Assembly (NCBI RefSeq): GCF_001027745.1
Contig: NZ_LECU01000001.1
Coordinates: 62,001-126,000, forward strand
Direction: 5' to 3'
Length of the DNA stretch: 64,000 bases
Origin: Pedobacter sp. BMA
GTDB taxonomy: Bacteria; Bacteroidota; Bacteroidia; Sphingobacteriales; Sphingobacteriaceae
The stretch's first letter is position 1. Each line of letters opens with the position of its first letter. Below are positions 43,023 to 51,590 of this stretch, piece after piece. The notes below the pieces were generated by a model. The model ran no database searches, was not told the origin of the DNA, and was given only the letters and a program-made list of their open reading frames with translations. The translations under genes and the position numbers were made by a program.

Positions 43023-43050
43023 AAGCAGCCGGGTCTAAAACAGGCTGCTT
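43023..43050 (-). terminator. Hairpin between FecR and SusC genes
   Basis: AAGCAGCC (43023-43030) and GGCTGCTT (43043-43050) form a perfect 8-bp stem with a 12-nt loop. In the minus direction it is followed by ATTATTAACC and lies only ~28 bp before the SusC start. It may be a weak terminator or attenuator that lets sigma/FecR and SusC be expressed at different levels. Confidence 0.45.
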
Positions 43051-43194
43051 GTTCCGAATTCTGACCGGAAGCGTTGCCGCGCTTTCGGTTTTTGTTTTTA
43101 GGTGTGAAGCTAACGCTCTGGTAGTTTTTTCATCATAAAGTTCAGGTTATTGGTTGGTTGATTATTTAGTTAATTTACTGTAGTTAACGATGAC

Positions 43195-44313
43195 TTAATT
43201 ACCGGTAACGGTAAGTGTTTTTCCCGAAATATCAATATGAACGTGGTTCAGTTCTAATATTTTGAATACTTCAGAAAGGTTATTGTTTCTTGGAATTTCG
43301 CCGAAATACCGATCGTTTGATATCTTACCCTGATACACGACGTCTATATCATACCATCTTGAAATTTGCCTCATTACCGTTTTCAAATCATCATCATTAA
43401 ATGAGAATACATCATTCTTCCATGCGGTCTCCTGCTCTACATCAACGTCGCGAATCGTGGTTAGCGCATTATTAGCCAATGTCAGCCTCGCCTGATCTCC
43501 AGGATTTAACCTCACTTCAGTCCCCGTATGGTTTACTTTCACCGATCCTTCGAGTAGGGTTGTTTTGGTTGAAGGTTCATCCCGGTAAGCATTAATATTA
43601 AAGTGAGTGCCCAATACTTCGACCGTCTGCTGTGCAGTTTTTACCCTAAACGGGCGTTTCTGATCTTTCGCTACTTCAAAATAAGCTTCACCATTGAGTT
43701 CTACCACTCGTTCATTACTGGCAAAAGCAGACGGATACTTCAGTGAAGTGGCAGCATTAAGCCAGATTTTGGTGCCATCAGGCAAACTGACCTGGTACTG
43801 ACCACCCCGCGGGGTAGATATCGTATTTGAACCAGCAAGCCCCGCTGCATCCTCCTGGATTTCGTACTCAAGCTGTCCGTTCTGAGATTTACGGATAATG
43901 ATACCATGCTGACTGGCAATTTCACCATTTTTTGCCTGATCCAGATCAACAACCCGGCCATTAGCAAGGGTAAGAATCGCTTTATTTCGGCCTGGAAGTA
44001 CATCTTTCAATTGCGTTTTAGCCACAGGCGTAAGGGTATTGTTGATGCCAACAAAATAGATTAATCCTGCAGTAATACAAATCAGAATACTGGCGGCTAC
44101 AGCAATGTGCTTTAAACGGATGATAAACCCAGGCTTTGGTGTCAGCTTTAAGCGTTGATAAACCTCTTCTTTACTTGCCTCAATTATCCCGTGATCAGGT
44201 GCTTTTCTTTCAAATGGCAAACGGAGATACCACTCTTCAACCATAGCCTGTTCTTGGGGCGTACAGTTACCGGAAAGGTACTTTTCTAAAAGCTTTTTTG
44301 CATTATTTTCCAT
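43195..44313 (-). CDS. FecR family anti-sigma factor
   Basis: This 372-residue protein has an N-terminal cytoplasmic DUF4880-like helix region (LLEKYLSGNCTPQEQAMVEEWY), a membrane segment near 69-88 (HIAVAASILICITAGLIYFVG), and a periplasmic FecR domain. The FecR signatures are TPRGGQYQVSLPDGTKIWLNA and VLGTHFNINAYRDE. A C-terminal DUF4974/STN-like part ends it (RQISRWYDIDVVYQG ... EVFKILELNHVHI). It should contact the STN domain of the SusC protein encoded downstream and control the sigma factor encoded upstream (146-bp gap). Confidence 0.94.
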   Translation of the reverse strand: MENNAKKLLEKYLSGNCTPQEQAMVEEWYLRLPFERKAPDHGIIEASKEEVYQRLKLTPKPGFIIRLKHIAVAASILICITAGLIYFVGINNTLTPVAKTQLKDVLPGRNKAILTLANGRVVDLDQAKNGEIASQHGIIIRKSQNGQLEYEIQEDAAGLAGSNTISTPRGGQYQVSLPDGTKIWLNAATSLKYPSAFASNERVVELNGEAYFEVAKDQKRPFRVKTAQQTVEVLGTHFNINAYRDEPSTKTTLLEGSVKVNHTGTEVRLNPGDQARLTLANNALTTIRDVDVEQETAWKNDVFSFNDDDLKTVMRQISRWYDIDVVYQGKISNDRYFGEIPRNNNLSEVFKILELNHVHIDISGKTLTVTGN

Positions 44314-44459
44314 TTGTCTAGAAAGTTTGTTTGGCTGATTAATGTATATACGGCAAAGCCTGCATCATGGGGGTATCTGCAATTCAGTTTTTTTGTAAAA
44401 AAATTGAATCCACCGGAGCAGAAGAGCGAATAACTGGCGAAAACGAAAAAAAGAGTGAT

Positions 44460-45044
44460 TTAATGGTGAATTTTAAGCAAAAAAGCTAAATAAACAAACA
44501 CACCTAAACGGGATTTTAGAATTCGGAGTGCTTTTTTCACCTGTGTTTTAACCGTAAGCTCTGAAAGGCCGAGTAAGGCGGCAATTTCTTTGTGAGATTT
44601 ATTTTCTTTGCGACTTAGTATAAATATTTCACGCATTTTGGGAGGCAAGGCATCTATTTCCTGTTCGATGAGGGCGGCCATTTGCTTTTCTCTTACACGG
44701 TAATCGGTAAGTATGTGATCCTGGTCCAGGAAATGCTGAAGTGAATCGACATATTTGGTTTCTACCTTTTGATGAGAGAATACATCCAGCACGCGGTTTC
44801 GGATCGATGTATACAGATAGGCCGATAAATTACCGTCGGGTTCAACCTGGTTTCGTTTGAGCCACAGAGATTCAAATAATTGCTGCACCACATCCTTTGC
44901 TTCTTCATCGTCATTCAAACGCCTTGATGCATGGATAAACAGCAAGCCATAAAAACGGTTGTAAATTTCGGTAAAAGCGTGTTCATCATTCTGTGTTAAC
45001 AGAAAAGCCAATTCGTTATCAGAATATGAACGGTAAGCATGCAT
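44460..45044 (-). CDS. ECF-type RNA polymerase sigma-70 factor
   Basis: With the start at 45044 (MHAYRSYSDNELAFLLTQND) the product has 194 residues; the frame is open 37 codons upstream, but those residues do not resemble the family. Region 2 is seen in FTEIYNRFYGLLFIHASRRL and DVVQQLFESLWLKR, and region 4 in SHKEIAALLGLSELTVKTQV. The C-terminus has a hydrophobic tail (VFVYLAFLLKIHH), common in this Bacteroidota family. A -7-like box TATATTTG (plus 45055-45062, minus orientation) lies 10 bp before the start codon. It heads the FecR-SusC-SusD locus. Confidence 0.93.
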   Translation of the reverse strand: MHAYRSYSDNELAFLLTQNDEHAFTEIYNRFYGLLFIHASRRLNDDEEAKDVVQQLFESLWLKRNQVEPDGNLSAYLYTSIRNRVLDVFSHQKVETKYVDSLQHFLDQDHILTDYRVREKQMAALIEQEIDALPPKMREIFILSRKENKSHKEIAALLGLSELTVKTQVKKALRILKSRLGVFVYLAFLLKIHH

Positions 45045-45106
45045 AAGGATATAACAAATATAGTCTAAATTGACCTGAATCCCATAGTAGCATCGGGTGG
45101 AAAATA

Positions 45107-46084
45107 CTACGCCGGGTTGTATTTGCTGTTTAATGCGAGAAATCCGTAACTGCAAAGTCCAACACCCATCAACAGGAATCCCAGATTACCGTAGAAGCCT
45201 GGCCACACCGTTCCCTTGATCACCATTTCACCCAGCAAGGTGAATAATACACCGACCACCTGAATCGCTTCTACCGTTAACAGCGCAATTTGATTTTTGC
45301 TAACCATCTGCATGGCTTTGAAAAATAATACACTTCCTACCACTCCCGACAGTAGCACCGCCAGAAATGAAGTCTCCAGCTGCATTACCGATGGAAAGCC
45401 CGAGGTATAAAAACCATAAACTGCCAGACAAATCAATATCGGCAACGCACCGATTGTCATACCCAGAATTCTTTGAGTTGCATCAAGAGTTATATTTTCT
45501 TTTTCAAGCTTTAGCATCAGCTTCCGGTTACCTAAAGGCCATAGGAACGCAGCTAGTATGGCCATCAAAATCCCATTAATGGCTAACCCCAGGTTTTCAA
45601 GGTGACTCAGTCTTTCCATTTGCATTACCAATAAACCAATCACCAGCAAAACCGAAAGAATAATCGCTTTTTTAGAGATGGTTGCCCGGTGATCATCATA
45701 AATGAACGGCGCAATCAACACCCCTGCTAAAACGGTGGTCATAAATCCCGCAGTAACCAGCCATCCCGGAATCATGACAATTGCATAAGATAGCAGTGCA
45801 TAATAAACGCCGAAGCCCAGATTGCCCCAAAGTAAAAAGGTTTTAGGCAGTTTCTTCATGGCCTTGATTAATCCCATGAACTTGCCCCTTGCGCACACCA
45901 GAATAAAAAGTACTGGTACCGAAAGCAGAAAACGTAAAGAAGCCGTCCACGCCCAATTGTTGCCACGATAGGAATTGAGACTGTTAATGATCAGTCCGGA
46001 TGATAAAAACATCGTACTCATCAGGGCTAAAATAAAGGCATATATAATTTTCTTCTTCGGCATGGCATCGGCTTGATTAAACAT
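45107..46084 (-). CDS. Multidrug-resistance efflux-type transporter of the DMT superfamily (EamA/EmrE-like)
   Basis: The chosen start (46084, MFNQADAMPKKK) gives about 325 residues; MPKKK seven codons later is equally possible. It has about ten hydrophobic segments beginning IIYAFILALMSTMFLSSGLII, with a duplicated EamA-like layout. The second half carries FLAVLLSGVVGSVLFFKAMQMV followed by NQIALLTVEAIQVVGVLFTLLGE, the usual end of DMT transporters. It is an inner-membrane exporter of unknown substrate. The AraC-type regulator gene lies 46 bp upstream on the same strand, so the pair is likely co-transcribed. Confidence 0.88.
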   Translation of the reverse strand: MFNQADAMPKKKIIYAFILALMSTMFLSSGLIINSLNSYRGNNWAWTASLRFLLSVPVLFILVCARGKFMGLIKAMKKLPKTFLLWGNLGFGVYYALLSYAIVMIPGWLVTAGFMTTVLAGVLIAPFIYDDHRATISKKAIILSVLLVIGLLVMQMERLSHLENLGLAINGILMAILAAFLWPLGNRKLMLKLEKENITLDATQRILGMTIGALPILICLAVYGFYTSGFPSVMQLETSFLAVLLSGVVGSVLFFKAMQMVSKNQIALLTVEAIQVVGVLFTLLGEMVIKGTVWPGFYGNLGFLLMGVGLCSYGFLALNSKYNPA

Positions 46085-46130
46085 GAAATATTGAGTCGCA
46101 AAGATGCGCTGCCGGATAAGAAAAATACTT

Positions 46131-47102
46131 TTACGAACTTGCTGCTTTAGTTGTATAATTGTGCGGAGGCAAATACCTGTTTTTGAAGGCAACCGGTGTT
46201 TCTGCCCGGTGTTTCTTAAAAAAGGTAGTCAGGTGCGGCTGATCGGTGAAGCCCAGATCGTAAGCTAACTGCTTCACAGAGATATTACTCCCCACCAGTG
46301 CGGCTTCAATTTCTGCCAGCAGCCGTTGGTTAATGATGTCCTGCACCGATACCCCCATGGTCCTGAAGGTAAGCTCGTTTAGTTTTCTCGGCGATTGCCC
46401 CAGTTCGGCTGCATAAAAGGAACTGGTTCGTTTCGATCTGAAGTTGGCTTCAATCAAAACTTTCAAACCACGCACAATCTCTGTATCGAGGCCTGATATC
46501 GAAAATTTATTTTGCGCCAGATATTTTTGCCCGGCGTGCAGCAGCAATATAGACAGGTAATTTTGTGCGATATCCATATTGATACCTGTCGAAAGTTCCT
46601 GCACCAACAAAGCGGCAATGTTGTTTAGTGTGATGATGAGCTGGTCGTCGAGATCAACATAAGGGATGTTATTGAAATTATCGAACAAACCATTCTGCTC
46701 CTGCTTGGGGTTCATTTTTAGAAATTCCCGGAAACACATCATATTAAAAAGCACCATCCACCCATTTTCAGGATACTGCGCTACCTGATGTACCTGGTTT
46801 TGATGCAGGAAGAAAAGCCTTCCCGGACGCATTTCAAAGGGACTGAAGTCAATGCTATGCGCTCCACTCCCGCTCACTGTCCAGTAAAGCATGTAAAACT
46901 CATGCCGGTGAGGAAAATCAGATGAAGGATCATGAAAGCCGCTCATCTTCAAAATCTGGATCGGCGCAGCTTCAAGCATTGCCTGAAATGGAAGGGGTTG
47001 GGACATGCCTAAATAAAAGAAATTATTTTTAGGAAAGAAAGACATGATACTAAAATTATTTAAGATCGGATCCTTGAACCCGCTTATCAGATTCCTCTTC
47101 AT
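46131..47102 (-). CDS. AraC family transcriptional regulator
   Basis: An N-terminal cupin sensor domain (PHRHEFYMLYWTVSGSGAHSIDF ... PGRLFFLHQNQVHQV) and two C-terminal helix-turn-helices (SSFYAAELGQSPRKLNELTF and SVKQLAYDLGFTDQPHLTTFF) define the family. The frame opens at 47102 (323 residues); internal ATGs at 47045 and 47006 are alternative starts, the latter giving MSQPLPFQ. FKKHRAETPVAFKNRY is the usual family ending. It probably controls the downstream DMT exporter gene, and it diverges from the MarR gene across a region with a perfect palindrome. Confidence 0.92.
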   Translation of the reverse strand: MKRNLISGFKDPILNNFSIMSFFPKNNFFYLGMSQPLPFQAMLEAAPIQILKMSGFHDPSSDFPHRHEFYMLYWTVSGSGAHSIDFSPFEMRPGRLFFLHQNQVHQVAQYPENGWMVLFNMMCFREFLKMNPKQEQNGLFDNFNNIPYVDLDDQLIITLNNIAALLVQELSTGINMDIAQNYLSILLLHAGQKYLAQNKFSISGLDTEIVRGLKVLIEANFRSKRTSSFYAAELGQSPRKLNELTFRTMGVSVQDIINQRLLAEIEAALVGSNISVKQLAYDLGFTDQPHLTTFFKKHRAETPVAFKNRYLPPHNYTTKAASS

Positions 47103-47164
47103 TTACCCGCTGTAGGATTTTTGTGGATATTTTGGTGTATTTATGAACTTTATTTAATTATAAT

Positions 47165-47180
47165 TGTATATAAATATACA
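47165..47180. promoter_or_regulatory. Palindromic operator upstream of MarR/crtB-like operon
   Basis: TGTATAT-AA-ATATACA is a perfect 7-2-7 inverted repeat 23 bp before the MarR start. It is followed by TATATTTA (47185-47192), one mismatch from the TAnnTTTG -7 box. Position and shape fit MarR autoregulation. The surroundings are AT-rich, so a chance palindrome is possible. Confidence 0.55.
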
Positions 47181-47203
47181 GCCCTATATTTAGCCGGATC
47201 AAA

Positions 47204-47833
47204 ATGATGTATAACCTTGTGAATGAACTACTGGTACTGGTAAAGCGTTATGAAACCAGTGATTTAAACCCACAGGATAATCTTAATGCTTTCCATATGT
47301 GGCTTAACGGGCAGGCAAACGATCAGTCAGCAACTGAACCGGCCACACCTGAATGGACGGGTAAAGCCAGTGGACGATCGGCAGATAGTGTCATCAACAC
47401 CTCGCTGGTGCACCTTTACCGTTATGCTAAAAATCACGCCCGTAACGCAATAGCGGGAAGTAACTTTTCCACTCCCGATGAATTTATTTACCTGATTAGT
47501 TTACTTGCTGCAGGGAGTATGAGCAAATCGGCCCTCATTAAGCACAATATTCACGACAAGCCGGCGGGTACGTTAATCATCAAACGGCTGTTCGACAAAG
47601 GACTGATTGAACAGGAGCCTTCAAATATAGATAAGCGAAGTAGTGTGATCCGGATCAGCCACAAGGGAACTGAGGAACTGGAAAAAATCATGGATAAAAT
47701 CCGTTTGGCATCCGCCAGTGTTACCGAACCACTTTCGCCCGATGAGAAAATTAAATTGATTACCTTACTGCAAAAACTGGAAAATTTCCATCATGAACAG
47801 GTTTTCGAAAAACATAAAATTTTAAACAGATAG
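47204..47833 (+). CDS. MarR family transcriptional regulator
   Basis: This 209-residue protein has a central winged helix-turn-helix: FIYLISLLAAGSMSKSALIKH, KPAGTLIIKRLFDKGLIEQE, and wing NIDKRSSVIRISHKG. It is longer than typical MarR proteins because of ~90 N-terminal residues that include a hydrophilic insertion (NGQANDQSATEPATPEW). It is followed 47 bp later by a squalene/phytoene synthase gene in the same direction, so it likely regulates that gene and itself. The palindrome at 47165-47180 is a candidate operator. Confidence 0.9.
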   Translation: MMYNLVNELLVLVKRYETSDLNPQDNLNAFHMWLNGQANDQSATEPATPEWTGKASGRSADSVINTSLVHLYRYAKNHARNAIAGSNFSTPDEFIYLISLLAAGSMSKSALIKHNIHDKPAGTLIIKRLFDKGLIEQEPSNIDKRSSVIRISHKGTEELEKIMDKIRLASASVTEPLSPDEKIKLITLLQKLENFHHEQVFEKHKILNR

Positions 47834-47880
47834 CGTTTACGTTCGCTCGACAAAATGATCAATACAATTTGTCTATCATT

Positions 47881-48705
47881 ATGAAAAATATTTTTGACAG
47901 GGTTTCTGCACAGTGCAGTGAGATAGTAACGAAAAATTATAGTACCAGCTTTTCTTTGGGTATACGTACGCTGGATAGAACCTACCGGGATCCCATTTAT
48001 GCTATATATGGTTTTGTTCGCCTGGCGGATGAAATTGTAGACAGCTTTCATGATTATGATAAACCATCGTTACTGGCGAAGTTCAGGAGAGATTGCATGG
48101 AGGCAATTGAATTCCGGATCAGCTTAAACCCAATATTAAATGCCTTCCAGCAGGTTGTGCACAAGTTCAATATCAAAATGGAGCTCATTAACCTGTTTCT
48201 GAAGAGTATGGAGATGGATCTCCAAAAAGAGGAATACACGCCTGAAAAATACGAACAGTATATTTTAGGCTCGGCTCAGGTTGTGGGATTAATGTGTCTG
48301 CATGTTTTCGTTAATGGTGATGAAACCAGCTACCAAAAATTGAAAGAACCAGCCATGAAACTGGGTGCCGCCTTTCAAAAAGTAAACTTTTTACGGGATC
48401 TGAAAGCGGATTACTTTTTACTGAACCGAAGTTACTTCCCAGGGGTTAACCTGTCGGCATTTTCGGAACAGGAGAAACTGATGATCCAGCAGCAGATCAC
48501 CGAAGATTTTGATGCTTCGCTGGAAGGTATTCTCCAGTTGCCCAAATCATCCAGAAAGGGTGTATATCTGGCCTATATCTATTACAGGGCGCTTTTTGAA
48601 AAGATTAAAAAGAAATCAGCCACCCAGATTATGGATCGCCGGATCAGGATTTCGAATATGCATAAATTTGCGCTGATGTGCGGATCGTGGGTGCAGGGGA
48701 AGTAA
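47881..48705 (+). CDS. Squalene/phytoene synthase family protein
   Basis: With the ATG at 47881 (MKNIFDRVSAQCSEIVTKNY) this is a 274-residue head-to-head prenyl synthase. The first Asp-rich site is RLADEIVDSFHD and the second is NFLRDLKADYF; SFSLGIRTLDRTYRDPIYAIYGF is the usual N-terminal block. It condenses two GGPP (phytoene) or two FPP (squalene-type) at the membrane surface. No phytoene desaturase (CrtI) or other carotenoid gene is adjacent; the FAD protein at 50143 belongs to another branch. Phytoene synthase is more likely than squalene synthase, given its MarR-linked context in related bacteria. The gene is convergent with the exporter gene. Confidence 0.9.
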   Translation: MKNIFDRVSAQCSEIVTKNYSTSFSLGIRTLDRTYRDPIYAIYGFVRLADEIVDSFHDYDKPSLLAKFRRDCMEAIEFRISLNPILNAFQQVVHKFNIKMELINLFLKSMEMDLQKEEYTPEKYEQYILGSAQVVGLMCLHVFVNGDETSYQKLKEPAMKLGAAFQKVNFLRDLKADYFLLNRSYFPGVNLSAFSEQEKLMIQQQITEDFDASLEGILQLPKSSRKGVYLAYIYYRALFEKIKKKSATQIMDRRIRISNMHKFALMCGSWVQGK

Positions 48706-48708
48706 GCG

Positions 48709-48738
48709 AAAGAGCAGTTCGGTTAAAAGCTGCTCTTT
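48709..48738. terminator. Bidirectional intrinsic terminator
   Basis: AAAGAGCAG (48709-48717) and CTGCTCTTT (48730-48738) form a perfect 9-bp stem with a 12-nt loop. Ts follow on the plus side (TAGTTTCT) and As precede. It lies between the stops of the convergent synthase and exporter genes and probably ends the nine-gene minus-strand operon. Confidence 0.8.
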
Positions 48739-48754
48739 TAGTTTCTGCGTGCGG

Positions 48755-50131
48755 CTACTTAAAATCCGGAACAGGCAGCAAATACCCTCCAAATAGAATG
48801 TAAGCCCATAATAGTGTCCAGAAAATATTGAAAATCTGGGCAACTACAAAAGTCAATGCCGGCTTACCCCCCTGCAGTTTTATCAGCGACGAAAACTTAG
48901 CTTCCATCCCTATAGAAATAAAGGCAATCGCAAACCAGATGGTTCGAAGGCCATTCAGTGTGGGTGCCACACTCTTCGCTGTTTCTACTGACAGCAAAAA
49001 AGAAAATACGAGCGATGCGACTATAAAACCCAGAACGAATTTTGGGAATCGCTCCCAAACTACCTTTAACCCGGGGCGCTCTACTTTGATGGATGCTGCA
49101 AGCACTCCATTGTTCTTCGGTTTTTTATAGGCCCACCAGATCGCAATAAAAAAAGCCGCAACACCGATAAATACATTTTGCGAGAATTTGGCAATCACAC
49201 CGGCTTTCACTGCTACCGGACCAACCAAATCTCCGGCTGCAGTAACAGTAGCAGTGGTATCTAAAGTCCCCCCTAACCAGGCACCGCCGATCACTTCAGG
49301 AATATGAAAATATTTAACCGCCCAGGGCAGGATCACCATCATTGGAATGGCCATAATGAGTACCAGTGTAGTCACGTAGGATAACTTACGCTTGTCGCCG
49401 TTAATTACACCGGCAGCTACGATAGCAGCAGAAACCCCGCAAATGGAAACTGCCGAAGCCAGAATGATCCCGAACTCATCGTCGACTTTCAGTTTCCGGC
49501 TTAACCAAAGCGAAAAGAACCATACTGCACTGACCACAATTACGGCCTGGATTACGCCTGGTAGGCCCGCTTTGATCAAATCTGCAGAAAGAATAGTTGT
49601 TCCCAGGATTACCAATCCGGTTTTGATGTAAAACTCTGACCGCACGGCTTCTTTCAGCCACGCTGGTAAGGAAATCAGGTTACCCAGCACAATACCAATA
49701 AGCAGGGCAAAAACCACGTATTCCAAACCATAGTAGCCTACATTTTTGTTTCCTCCAATGATGAAGGAAACAGTGGCCAACAGGTAAATCAACAGAAAAC
49801 CTGCAGAAAAGCGTAACACATTTCCTCCTGAAAGAAATATCGCAAAGCCCGCCAGCACCAGAAAAATAACACCTGTTTCCAATATAAGGAGCAAATTTGC
49901 CGGTGAAAGGATTTTTTCGAAAAGATCGGTCTGGCTACTCCATTTGTAGGCAGGCAAGCTGATAGTGGTTCCGTTTTGGGTTAAATAAAGTACTACCCCG
50001 ATAATGATAAAGCCAAGAATAACCGCCCACCAGTCTTCGGTAATGGACTGAAAAAAGGTTTTCTTATCTGGTACAATCCCCGAATCTGTAAGTGCCGCTG
50101 ATTGGTCTATAGCAGTGTTCTCTGTTGACAT
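48755..50131 (-). CDS. YeiH-type putative sulfate/sulfite exporter
   Basis: This 458-residue polytopic membrane protein belongs to the YeiH/UPF0324 family (PF03601). Typical segments are LEYVVFALLIGIVLGN, the conserved EFYIKTGLVILGTTILSAD, SAVSICGVSAAIVAAG and GGTLDTTATVTAAGDLVG. An extra N-terminal membrane region (about 32-120) makes it longer than E. coli YeiH. Family members such as SuyZ are predicted sulfate exporters in sulfonate-degrading bacteria. It is the last gene of the sulfur operon, 11 bp after the FAD oxidoreductase gene. It would move sulfite to the periplasmic dehydrogenase, or sulfate out; direction and substrate are inferred. Confidence 0.88.
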   Translation of the reverse strand: MSTENTAIDQSAALTDSGIVPDKKTFFQSITEDWWAVILGFIIIGVVLYLTQNGTTISLPAYKWSSQTDLFEKILSPANLLLILETGVIFLVLAGFAIFLSGGNVLRFSAGFLLIYLLATVSFIIGGNKNVGYYGLEYVVFALLIGIVLGNLISLPAWLKEAVRSEFYIKTGLVILGTTILSADLIKAGLPGVIQAVIVVSAVWFFSLWLSRKLKVDDEFGIILASAVSICGVSAAIVAAGVINGDKRKLSYVTTLVLIMAIPMMVILPWAVKYFHIPEVIGGAWLGGTLDTTATVTAAGDLVGPVAVKAGVIAKFSQNVFIGVAAFFIAIWWAYKKPKNNGVLAASIKVERPGLKVVWERFPKFVLGFIVASLVFSFLLSVETAKSVAPTLNGLRTIWFAIAFISIGMEAKFSSLIKLQGGKPALTFVVAQIFNIFWTLLWAYILFGGYLLPVPDFK

Positions 50132-50142
50132 GTGATTTGTTT

Positions 50143-51585
50143 TTATCTGATTTTAATGTTAAAAATATCTTTTAAGGCAGCTTTAGCTGCATGGTACCCG
50201 CACATTCCATGCACGCCACCACCCGGAGGCGTTGAGGATGAGCAGAGGTACAATCCTTTTTTGGAAGTTTTATAGGGCGATAAGCGCAATGCCGGACGGG
50301 TAAAGAGCTGACCGATATCCAGTATCCCGCCGTTGATGTCGCCACCAACATAATTGGGGTTATACGTTTCGAGTTGATTGGTATTAAAGGTATGGCGCCC
50401 GATAATTCTGTCCCTGAATCCTGGTGCAAACCGCTCTACCTGTGCCTCAATTGCATTTGTCATATCCTGCGTTGAACCATTGGGAACATGGCAATAAGCC
50501 CAGCCTGTTTGCTTGCCCTCCGGAGCCCGTGAGGCATCAAAAAGACTTTGCTGTGCCAGTAGCACAAAAGGTTTTTCAGACTGCCTTCCCCGGCTGGTTT
50601 GCCATTCACCCTGGGCAATTTCCTCAAAAGTATTACCCAGGTGTAAAGTGCCGGCCTGCCGGCATGCTTCGGCGGTAAATGGTATAGGTCCATCCAGTGC
50701 CCAGTCGATTTTGAATACACCCATTCCATACCTGTAGCGTTCCAGCTGCCATTTGTAAACTGAAGAAAATTCGTGTCCGGCAATTTTTAACAACTGCTTA
50801 GGGGTGATATCAAATAACACAACATGTGAACCAGGCAACTGGGCGAGCGAAGAAATATATGTTCCGGTTTCAATTTTACCGCCAATCGACTTAAAATAAC
50901 CTGCCAGCGCATTGGCGATAGCAACCGACCCACCCTTTGGAATGGGCCAGCCCTGTAAATGACCTGTAGTCATTAACACCAGACCAATGGCTGTAGTACT
51001 CAGATTGTTTAATGGCTGAATGGAATGTGCTGCCATCCCGCCAAAAAGCCCGCGGGCATGTTTACCTTTAAACCGCTTCACGAAATGGCTGGCGCTGGTC
51101 AGTCCCTTTAATCCAAAACCTGCCATCTCCAGCGGATGCTCCGGGAAATGCAGGGGTCCAAGGGCATCTTTATCAATCAGTGGCCAGGTATGGCTGAGTG
51201 ATTGCATCAGTCTGGTGTATTCTGCAGCATCTACCCCGAGGTACTCAGCTGTGGCGGCTATTGACTGATCAAGTACGGCCACACTTCCATCGTCGAACGG
51301 ATGTGCTGCAGAACGCGGCGGATGGATATACTGCAAACCATGTTCAGCAAGGGGCAGCGTTTTGAAAAAAGGAGAAGCCAGCGCCATCGGATGAATAGCT
51401 GAGCACACATCATGCGTGAAACCAGGCAGCGTGAGTTCCCTTGAGGCAAGCCCACCACCGATATCATCTTTACCCTCTATAATCAGTACCGACAAGCCTT
51501 GCTGCTGCATTAAAATTGCCGCCGCAAGGCCATTCGGTCCCGATCCCACCACGACCGCATCATAATCACGCTTTTCGAGTTTCAT
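50143..51585 (-). CDS. FAD-dependent phytoene-dehydrogenase-like oxidoreductase (COG1233)
   Basis: This 480-residue protein begins with a dinucleotide-binding motif (DAVVVGSGPNGLAAAILMQQ) followed by EGKDDIGGGLASRE. It ends with GLYLCSSSTPPGGGVHGMCG, the characteristic FAD-binding end of the COG1233/PYROXD2-like branch. No signal peptide, so it is cytoplasmic. Members are annotated as phytoene desaturase relatives, but the group is diverse and the substrate is unknown. It sits 5 bp after the sulfite oxidase gene and 11 bp before the exporter gene in the sulfur operon, so oxidation of the imported compound or its fragment is more likely than carotenoid synthesis. Confidence 0.88.
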   Translation of the reverse strand: MKLEKRDYDAVVVGSGPNGLAAAILMQQQGLSVLIIEGKDDIGGGLASRELTLPGFTHDVCSAIHPMALASPFFKTLPLAEHGLQYIHPPRSAAHPFDDGSVAVLDQSIAATAEYLGVDAAEYTRLMQSLSHTWPLIDKDALGPLHFPEHPLEMAGFGLKGLTSASHFVKRFKGKHARGLFGGMAAHSIQPLNNLSTTAIGLVLMTTGHLQGWPIPKGGSVAIANALAGYFKSIGGKIETGTYISSLAQLPGSHVVLFDITPKQLLKIAGHEFSSVYKWQLERYRYGMGVFKIDWALDGPIPFTAEACRQAGTLHLGNTFEEIAQGEWQTSRGRQSEKPFVLLAQQSLFDASRAPEGKQTGWAYCHVPNGSTQDMTNAIEAQVERFAPGFRDRIIGRHTFNTNQLETYNPNYVGGDINGGILDIGQLFTRPALRLSPYKTSKKGLYLCSSSTPPGGGVHGMCGYHAAKAALKDIFNIKIR

Positions 51586-51590
51586 CTGCT

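Noticed and set aside
50143..51585. Reading the FAD oxidoreductase as a carotenoid phytoene desaturase partner of the synthase at 47881
   Set aside because: Its C-terminal motifs fit the wider COG1233 group, it is on the opposite strand, and it is embedded in the sulfur operon.
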